Shown here: piece by piece, positions 1-4,863 of the stretch
How the letters are laid out: every line of letters starts with the position of its first letter
Position numbering within the stretch: position 1 is the stretch's first letter
Assembly (NCBI GenBank): GCA_031273835.1
Contig: JAISRD010000170.1
Coordinates: 1 to 16,419, forward strand
Reading direction: 5' to 3'
DNA length: 16,419 bases
Origin: Treponema sp.
Lineage (GTDB): Bacteria; Spirochaetota; Spirochaetia; Treponematales; Breznakiellaceae
Program-made: the position numbers and the translations under genes
The notes under the pieces: generated by a model
Seen by the model: the letters and a program-made list of their open reading frames with translations, nothing else
Database searches by the model: none
What the model was told of the DNA's origin: nothing

Positions 1-212
1 GCTGAGGTATCCTCCGGGGTATGGGGACCAAGTGTGTTTGCGTAAGCCGTGTACCAGGCGATGTAGCCGTCGGCCATGGCCGTGCGGGCCGCCTGGGGGA
101 TATGGGTCCACTCCGGGCTCTGGCCGCCGCATTTCTGAGCCACATACTGGTTCATGAACTTAAAAAAGTCGTCGAAATCCGCGTCCCGCTGGGGAATATA
201 ATCTCGAGACAT
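1..212 (-). CDS. Hypothetical protein, N-terminal part (runs off left edge)
   Basis: An open frame reads leftwards from an ATG at 212-210 and is still open at position 1, giving 70 residues and no stop. A strong ribosome binding site, GGAGGAT on the minus strand (about 217-223), lies a few bases upstream and fixes the start. The protein begins MSRDYIPQRDADFDDFFKF and continues with many aromatic and acidic residues, including a Trp-Thr-His-Ile-Pro segment and a Trp-Tyr-Thr-Ala-Tyr segment. No signal peptide or membrane segment is visible. It resembles small hypothetical proteins I recall from termite-gut treponemes, but I know of no function for them. The upstream side faces the 21-bp repeat array. 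An inverted repeat at 240-269 lies between the array and the start codon. Confidence 0.7.
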   Translation of the reverse strand, partial: MSRDYIPQRDADFDDFFKFMNQYVAQKCGGQSPEWTHIPQAARTAMADGYIAWYTAYANTLGPHTPEDTS

Positions 213-239
213 CCGTATCCTCCTTCGGCCGGAACCGCC

Positions 240-269
240 GGCCCGGTAATATTTCTAAAAAGCCGGGCC
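240..269. repeat. Inverted repeat upstream of the minus-strand gene
   Basis: GGCCCGG at 240-246 is matched exactly by CCGGGCC at 263-269, with a 16-nt AT-rich spacer between them. It sits 28 bp upstream of the start codon of the minus-strand gene and overlaps the first 21-bp repeat unit. In RNA it would form a 7-bp stem in that gene's leader. In DNA it could be an operator. Neither role is shown. Confidence 0.5.
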
Positions 270-509
270 TTCACCGCAAGAGGACGGGCTCCCGCGGCAA
301 AGGGAGGGCTTTTTATGACAAGGGGAGATCTTTTTTGGACAAAAGGCCGGCCTTTCTTGATAAAAGGAGATCTTTTTCCGGCAAAAAGCCGGCCTTTTCC
401 GGCAAAGGGAAGTCTTACCGTGGTAAAGGGACGGCCTTTTTTGACAAAGGGCCGGCCCTTTCCGGCAAAAAGAAAACCCCCTCCGGCGGCAAGCCGCCCT
501 TTTACCGTA
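258..509. repeat. Twelve degenerate 21-bp tandem repeats with near-palindromic cores
   Basis: Reading from 258 in steps of exactly 21 bp gives twelve contiguous units ending at 509. The approximate consensus is AAAGGCCGGCCTTTTCCGGC followed by A. Units starting at 342, 384, 426 and 447 are closest to it. Those at 279, 405 and 468 are the most diverged. Most units have a near-palindromic core, exact in AAAGGCCGGCCTTT (unit 342) and AAGGGCCGGCCCTT (unit 447). Because 21 is a multiple of three, a plus-strand frame stays open through the array with a 7-residue period like KGRPFPA. An ATG at 315 in that frame has an AGGGAGGG stretch 7 nt upstream, but that stretch is itself part of the repeat, so I do not call a gene. 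There are no unique spacers, so this is not a CRISPR array. Function unknown. Confidence 0.85.
485..504 (+). terminator. Possible hairpin terminator at the end of the repeat array
   Basis: GGCGG (485-489) and CCGCC (494-498) form a 5-bp all-GC stem with a CAAG loop, followed by CTTTT. It overlaps the last two units of the 21-bp array, so it may only be a by-product of the repeat. No convincing upstream plus-strand gene needs a terminator here. Confidence 0.25.
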
Positions 510-521
510 TATACACTACCC

Positions 522-561
522 GTAGCGTGATAGAGCGGTAAATCCGCGAAACCTACGCTAC
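522..561. repeat. Nested inverted repeat
   Basis: GTAGCGT at 522-528 pairs exactly with ACGCTAC at 555-561. Inside, GCGG (535-538) pairs with CCGC (544-547) around a TAAAT loop. The two-tiered symmetry could be an RNA stem or a protein site. It lies immediately before a run of nine G (564-572). No function can be assigned. Confidence 0.45.
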
Positions 562-585
562 ATGGGGGGGGGTCGAAAGGGTTTT

Positions 586-642
586 ATGGAGCGCTAAATC
601 AGGGGCGGGAAAAGTATGGTGTGCAAGAAAATCATGCTCCAT
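586..642. repeat. Inverted repeat ATGGAGC / GCTCCAT
   Basis: A 7-bp exact inverted repeat has arms at 586-592 and 636-642 and a 43-nt spacer. It may be chance in a region that is generally rich in short symmetries. Confidence 0.25.
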
Positions 643-746
643 GAGCTAAGAATATACCACGCTATAAAAAAATTCACAAGAAAAATTGACAGGAATTTTT
701 AACCGCGAAGCCGAATAGGTCAAAGAAGGGAAGAGGAGAGAGAGGA

Positions 747-766
747 CGGCATGGATGCCGCTTTTT
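747..766 (+). terminator. Possible short intrinsic terminator
   Basis: CGGCA (747-751) and TGCCG (756-760) form a 5-bp stem around TGGA, followed directly by CTTTTT. The stem is short. If real, it would end a small transcript started within 510-740, for which I found no convincing promoter. Confidence 0.25.
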
Positions 767-826
767 CGACCCTGCGGTTTATCCTCTTCTTCCTGGTGGT
801 TTAATTTCACGGGAAAAGCCGCAGAA

Positions 827-855
827 TTGTATTTTTTACCTTCCGGCGGTATGAT
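827..855 (+). promoter_or_regulatory. Promoter abutting the 862 start codon (leaderless type)
   Basis: TTGTAT (827-832) and TATGAT (850-855) are separated by 17 bp. The -10 matches the consensus at five of six positions. It ends 6 nt before the GTG at 862, so transcription would start at or within a base or two of the start codon. The same geometry occurs before 2785 and 8529. This, and the lack of a ribosome binding site, supports GTG 862 as the start of a leaderless message. Confidence 0.55.
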
Positions 856-861
856 TAACGG

Positions 862-2745
862 GTGGCCCAAAAGATCAATGTATACGGTATGCTCAATTCC
901 TATGCCGTGAAGAACAATAACCCCCTCGTTGATCTTGACCCCTTTGTCGCCTATTTTGAAAAATACCTGAAGCGGGCCCAGGAGGGGGAGGGGGACGAAA
1001 AAATAGATCCCGCCGAATGGCTTGAGCGGAACCTTGCCCCCCAGCTCAGCTCCCTGGCGGAACAGGGAAAGATCGCCATCAACGGCAAAGAAAAAAACCG
1101 GATCTGCCTCTGCGATTATTACGCCGAACGGGTCCTGGGGGCCTATAAGAACCCCGACAACGACGCGGCCCTGCCCTTTCCCGATGAATTTTCCCTGGGC
1201 TTGAAGATCCCCGACGATCAGAAAAGGACCGTGAAGGTTACGGCGGAGATGGCGGCCTACCTTGCCGAGCCCCAGGAGACGGATCTCCCCGTCATCACCT
1301 TAAAGTTTCCCGGCGAGTACGGTTCGGCCCTGGTCCTCTCTTCCATGATCCCTTTCAGGCTCCTGGAGATATGCATGCTTAAGATACGGAACTTCCTCCA
1401 AAACCGGAGTAACAGGGTGCATGTCCAGTACAAATTGGGGTCCCACTTTGCGGGCAGGGAGGCCTATCTGCGGGATACCCTCGATCAGATACAGAACCGG
1501 CCCATGTCCTGCGTCAGGGACATGGGGGAAGCGGGGGAATTTATTTTTTACTTTTGGACCTATTTTTGCAGCCTTATCCGCAGCGAGCTGACCATAAAAA
1601 ACGAACTGCTCGCGGAAGAAAGCGCGGTACTGCAGTCGGCGTTTATCGTGGAAATCTGCATAGGGTTTTTCAGGTCCCGGGTTTCAAAGGCCAGGGAAGC
1701 GGAGCTTGCCTTAAAGAGCTTTGAACTGGAAATGGAAAAACCGCCCTACTATTTTTCCCGGGAGGCCATAGCGGGCTTTAAGGACAACAGGGGGTTTCCC
1801 CTGCTGGGCCAGTACAGCCAGGAAGAGCTTGACGGGTATATAAAGAAGCGCTGCGGCGAATCCGCGGTCTTTGACGAAATGCCGGAACTGCTTATTTTCC
1901 ACACCGGCGACGGCGCGTCCTGGCTTATCAAGAAAAGCAAGGTCATTCCCCTCTGCATAAAGCTCCTTGCGGAAGCCAGGGTCCCGGTAAGCAGGGCGAT
2001 CTCCAGGCGCTGGAAAAACAAGCTGCAGAGTTATCTCCGTGAACCGGCCATGGATGACGACGGGGAATTTGAAAAGCTCCTTGCCCACTATCTGGAAGAA
2101 TACGCGCCGGTACTCAGCGCCCTGTTCAGGGACCACAGGCTGTACCTGATCCACGAGGAGATGGTGCTCGGACAGGCGGGGACATCCGAATTTCCACGTT
2201 TTTTTGCCCGGGACGAACTCTTGCCCCTGCGGGTGCTGCTGCTTCTTAAGCGCAGGGAAATATTGGCCGACGTAAAGCTGCTCCTTCCCTTCTGGAATTC
2301 CTTTGTCAGCGGCCTCCTGGCCTTTTTTTCCAGGCTGAGGGGGAAGAAGCAGGTTTTTGAGAGGACCGAAGAGGAAGCGGCCAAAAAGGTACATGTCCCG
2401 GAGACCATGAGGATACTACAGAACGCCGCCTTAGAAGCCGAGGCGGGGGCTGTTCCCGACGGGTATACCCTGGAATCGTACCTGGAAGAGCTGACTTCCC
2501 GCTGGGGGAAGCTGCTCAATAAACAGGCAAAGACGGATCTGGTGAACGATGTGAACGCCCTGATCCGGGACAAGTTCCGGCAGTTTTTGAAGACCGCCAA
2601 AAGGCCCCTGATAAACAAGAATACCTTTATCATATTGACCGACGAGATAATGCGCGGCTCCCAGGGGCTGCGCCAGATCAGCGAACAAAACGCCCTTTCC
2701 CTTTATATAAAACTCTACCTGATTAAACTCTGCCGGAAAAAATGA
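862..2745 (+). CDS. Hypothetical protein, 627 residues, probably spirochaete-specific
   Basis: An intact open frame starts at GTG 862 and ends with TGA at 2743-2745. I do not recognise the family and see no catalytic motif, signal peptide or nucleotide-binding loop. The protein looks mostly helical and mixed-charge, with many Leu, Lys and Glu. Two hydrophobic or aromatic stretches could be buried helices or membrane-associating segments: one around residues 225-250 containing FIFYFWTYFCSLIRSEL, and one around 475-495 containing LLPFWNSFVSGLLAFFSRL. The C-terminus is basic (LIKLCRKK). The start is chosen because a good -10 box ends 6 nt upstream and no Shine-Dalgarno sequence is present, which fits leaderless translation. 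Codon use matches the neighbouring housekeeping genes. It ends 39 bp before proA, which has its own -10, so the two need not share a transcript. Confidence 0.85.
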   Translation: MAQKINVYGMLNSYAVKNNNPLVDLDPFVAYFEKYLKRAQEGEGDEKIDPAEWLERNLAPQLSSLAEQGKIAINGKEKNRICLCDYYAERVLGAYKNPDNDAALPFPDEFSLGLKIPDDQKRTVKVTAEMAAYLAEPQETDLPVITLKFPGEYGSALVLSSMIPFRLLEICMLKIRNFLQNRSNRVHVQYKLGSHFAGREAYLRDTLDQIQNRPMSCVRDMGEAGEFIFYFWTYFCSLIRSELTIKNELLAEESAVLQSAFIVEICIGFFRSRVSKAREAELALKSFELEMEKPPYYFSREAIAGFKDNRGFPLLGQYSQEELDGYIKKRCGESAVFDEMPELLIFHTGDGASWLIKKSKVIPLCIKLLAEARVPVSRAISRRWKNKLQSYLREPAMDDDGEFEKLLAHYLEEYAPVLSALFRDHRLYLIHEEMVLGQAGTSEFPRFFARDELLPLRVLLLLKRREILADVKLLLPFWNSFVSGLLAFFSRLRGKKQVFERTEEEAAKKVHVPETMRILQNAALEAEAGAVPDGYTLESYLEELTSRWGKLLNKQAKTDLVNDVNALIRDKFRQFLKTAKRPLINKNTFIILTDEIMRGSQGLRQISEQNALSLYIKLYLIKLCRKK

Positions 2746-2772
2746 TCCCTTTCCCCTTTCGGTACTTTCCCT

Positions 2773-2778
2773 TATACT
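2773..2778 (+). promoter_or_regulatory. -10 box abutting the proA start codon (leaderless type)
   Basis: TATACT at 2773-2778 ends exactly 6 nt before the proA ATG at 2785. The preceding T makes TTATACT, identical in sequence and position to the element before 8529. The -35 region (about 2750-2755, TTTCCC) is weak. The 39-bp gap contains no Shine-Dalgarno sequence. Confidence 0.5.
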
Positions 2779-2784
2779 GGGCCC

Positions 2785-4056
2785 ATGAGCCTCATCCCTG
2801 TTTTTACCTCCCTTAAAAGCGCCCAGGCGGAACTTGCCCCGCAGAACCGGGAGCGGAAGGACGCCGCCCTGGCCGCCGCCGCCGCCGCCCTTGACGGGGA
2901 CCGTTCCCTCATACTGGCGGCAAACGCGGAGGATCTGGACAAGGCCCGCTCGGGGGGCATGAAGGAGGCCCTTATCGACAGGCTCCTCCTTAACGATGGG
3001 CGTATTGATGAAATCATCCGGGGCATGGAGGCGGTGATACGCCTTGAGGACCCCATAGGCTCCGTTAAGGCGGGCTGGAAAACCCCCAACGGCCTCCTCA
3101 TCGAGCGTATTACCGTGCCCCTGGGAGTTACGGCGATCATCTATGAATCCCGGCCCAATGTTACCGCCGACGCCTTTGCCCTTGCCTATAAGGCGGGCTG
3201 CGCCATACTGCTGCGGGGTTCCTCGGCGGCCCTCAGGTCGAACCGGGCCATAGTCGGGGCCCTTAAAAAGGGCCTTGCCTCCTCGGGGGGGATAGCCGGC
3301 GCGGTGGCCCTGGCGGATTCGGGGGACCGCGGCGAGGTGGACGAAATACTCGGCGCCAGGGCCTTTATTGACGCGGTCCTCCCCCGGGGGGGCCGTGATC
3401 TGATACGCCGGGTGGTGGAAAATGCCCGGGTGCCGGTGATTGAAACCGGCGAGGGAAACTGCCACATCTATGTGGAGAGCGGCGCCGATATGGACGCAGC
3501 GGTAAGGATCATCGAAAACGCCAAGGTGCAGAAACCCGGCGCCTGCAACGCCGTGGAAACCCTGCTGGTCCGCCGGGAAGCCCTGGCGGCCCTTATGCCC
3601 CCCCTGGCGGCGCTGCTCGCGGGCAGGGTGGAACTGCGCTGCGACGGGCCGGCTAAGGCCGCAATCGGCCAAACAGCCGGCCTCGTTCTTAAGGACGCCT
3701 CCGAAGAAGACTGGGAAACGGAATTCCTCGATTACATACTGGCGGTAAAAACCGTGGATTCCCTTGACGAGGCCATTACCCATATCAACCGCTACGGTAC
3801 GGGCCATTCCGAAGCGATACTTACCTCGGATCTTTGGGCCGCCGGGGAATTCTGCCGCCGGGTGGACGCCGCCTGTGTATATACCAACGCGTCCACCCGT
3901 TTTACCGACGGCGGCGAATTCGGCTTCGGCGCGGAACTGGGGATCAGTACCCAGAAATTCCACGCCCGGGGGCCCATGGGGCTCGAGGCCCTTACGACGA
4001 TCAAGTACCGTATAAGCGGGTCCGGCCAAATCCGGAACGGGCCGGGGGAATCATGA
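2785..4056 (+). CDS. proA: Gamma-glutamyl phosphate reductase (ProA)
   Basis: This 423-residue protein has the usual ProA length. In the proline pathway ProA reduces gamma-glutamyl phosphate to glutamate-5-semialdehyde with NADPH in the cytosol. Recognisable landmarks are the cofactor-side segment VPLGVTAIIYESRPNVTADA, the LLRGSSAALRSNRA segment, the IETGEGNCHIYV segment and the catalytic-cysteine motif KPGACNAVETLLV, with Cys at residue 254. The C-terminal region includes GEFGFGAELGISTQKFHARGP, as in other ProA proteins. The N-terminus has an alanine run encoded by repeated GCC codons near 2870-2890. The last four bases ATGA (4053-4056) hold both its stop and the proB start, so the genes are translationally coupled. 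A -10 box close to the ATG suggests a leaderless message. Confidence 0.97.
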   Translation: MSLIPVFTSLKSAQAELAPQNRERKDAALAAAAAALDGDRSLILAANAEDLDKARSGGMKEALIDRLLLNDGRIDEIIRGMEAVIRLEDPIGSVKAGWKTPNGLLIERITVPLGVTAIIYESRPNVTADAFALAYKAGCAILLRGSSAALRSNRAIVGALKKGLASSGGIAGAVALADSGDRGEVDEILGARAFIDAVLPRGGRDLIRRVVENARVPVIETGEGNCHIYVESGADMDAAVRIIENAKVQKPGACNAVETLLVRREALAALMPPLAALLAGRVELRCDGPAKAAIGQTAGLVLKDASEEDWETEFLDYILAVKTVDSLDEAITHINRYGTGHSEAILTSDLWAAGEFCRRVDAACVYTNASTRFTDGGEFGFGAELGISTQKFHARGPMGLEALTTIKYRISGSGQIRNGPGES

Positions 4057-4844
4057 TACCCCGTCTTATTGCGGAGTCCCGCAAGATCGTCCTGAAATTC
4101 GGCTCCAATACCCTGGCCGGGGGGGACGGAAAGATCAACGACGCTTTTCTTGCGGAATTCGCCGATCAGGCGGCGGCGCTTATCAAACAGGGTAAGCAGC
4201 TTGTCATCGTGTCCTCAGGCGCCCAGGTTGCGGGGCTTTCCGCCATGGATAAATGGGCCCGCAAGCGGGACCTCCACTACCGCCAGGCCCTCTGCGCCGT
4301 GGGGCAGGTAAAGCTTATGGACGCCTGGGTGAGGGCCTTCCGCCCTCATGACATCCACATTGCCCAGATACTCCTTACCAGGGACGACTTCGGCGACAAT
4401 TCCCGGACCCTCAATATGCGGAACACCCTTTTTACCCTGGTGGACGAGGGGATAGTCCCCGTCATCAACGAGAACGACACGGTGAGCGTGGAAGAAATTA
4501 AAATAGGCGATAACGATACCCTGGCGGCCCAGTCGGCCATACTCTGGAGCGCCGATCTGCTGATCCTTTTCAGCGATATAGACGGCCTCTACGACGCTAA
4601 CCCCAAAGAAAACCCCGGCGCGCGCCTGATAGGCGAAGTTCGGGACATAGGGGCCGCCCGGCTTTCCGTCGGTACCGGCGGAATGAGCGAATTCGGCACC
4701 GGGGGCATAGCCACCAAGCTGGACGCCGCCGAGCGGACCCTGTCCTACGGTATCCCGGTGATACTCGCCCACGGCGGAAGGCCCCGGGTTCTGGAAGCGC
4801 TGGCGGCGGGGAAACAGCCGGGGACGGCCTTCTTTGCGCCCTGA
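4053..4844 (+). CDS. proB: Glutamate 5-kinase (ProB), short form without PUA domain
   Basis: This 263-residue protein phosphorylates glutamate with ATP, the first step of proline synthesis, to supply ProA. The amino acid kinase fold is clear. KIVLKFGSNTL lies at the N-terminus, VIVSSGAQVAG follows, then INENDTVSVEEIKIGDNDTL in the middle, FSDIDGLYDANP, and FGTGGIATKLDAAE near the C-terminus. The bacterial long form, as in E. coli (about 367 residues), carries a C-terminal PUA domain. Here the protein stops soon after the kinase domain (GIPVILAHGGRP...), so it belongs to the short class. The ATG at 4053 overlaps the proA stop and is preceded by GGGGGA. A longer in-frame extension upstream, starting within proA near 3834, is rejected because it lies wholly inside proA and lacks kinase homology. 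Confidence 0.96.
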   Translation: MIPRLIAESRKIVLKFGSNTLAGGDGKINDAFLAEFADQAAALIKQGKQLVIVSSGAQVAGLSAMDKWARKRDLHYRQALCAVGQVKLMDAWVRAFRPHDIHIAQILLTRDDFGDNSRTLNMRNTLFTLVDEGIVPVINENDTVSVEEIKIGDNDTLAAQSAILWSADLLILFSDIDGLYDANPKENPGARLIGEVRDIGAARLSVGTGGMSEFGTGGIATKLDAAERTLSYGIPVILAHGGRPRVLEALAAGKQPGTAFFAP

Positions 4845-4863
4845 TACCGCGGAGTCCGCCGGG

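Larger units (their letters stand above)
510..861. other. Non-coding interval between the 21-bp array and the 862 gene
   Basis: No convincing gene is seen here on either strand. The interval holds a G9 tract (564-572), two inverted repeats (522-561, 586-642), a purine-rich run (about 724-746), a small hairpin CGGCA-TGGA-TGCCG (747-760) followed by CTTTTTC, and CTGCGGTTT (772-780), which can pair with AAAGCCGCAG (815-824, one bulged base). It also holds the promoter of the following gene (827-855). A 74-residue minus-strand open frame at 646-870 has no supporting features and overlaps that promoter. Confidence 0.5.

Noticed and set aside
21..257. Plus-strand coding region ahead of the repeat array
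   Set aside because: This part is antisense to the minus-strand gene at 1-212, which has a clear start and ribosome binding site.
258..509. CRISPR array
   Set aside because: The units are contiguous with no unique spacers, repeats are only 21 bp and diverged, and no cas gene is present.
686..691. TTGACA as a -35 box for a small RNA or the 862 gene
   Set aside because: No acceptable -10 hexamer lies 16-18 bp downstream, and the 862 gene has a better promoter at 827-855.
772..837. Attenuator hairpin followed by a T-run ahead of the 862 gene
   Set aside because: The T-run lies in the spacer of the promoter at 827-855, so the hairpin is upstream of that transcript. The T-run is also 7 nt from the stem.
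646..870. 74-residue minus-strand open frame before the 862 gene
   Set aside because: It overlaps the promoter of the 862 gene, has no ribosome binding site and no recognisable features.
2865..2890. GCC triplet repeat in proA as a variable tract
   Set aside because: It encodes a plain alanine run in an N-terminal helix and is expected from GC-rich codon use.
2431..4029. 532-residue open frame on the minus strand opposite proA
   Set aside because: It lies opposite a certain gene, its translation is rich in Gly, Arg, His and Pro with no domain, and it arises from the GC-rich codon use of proA.
3834..4052. Upstream extension of proB inside proA
   Set aside because: The extra residues are Arg/Gly/Pro-rich out-of-frame proA sequence. 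The kinase fold starts just after ATG 4053.
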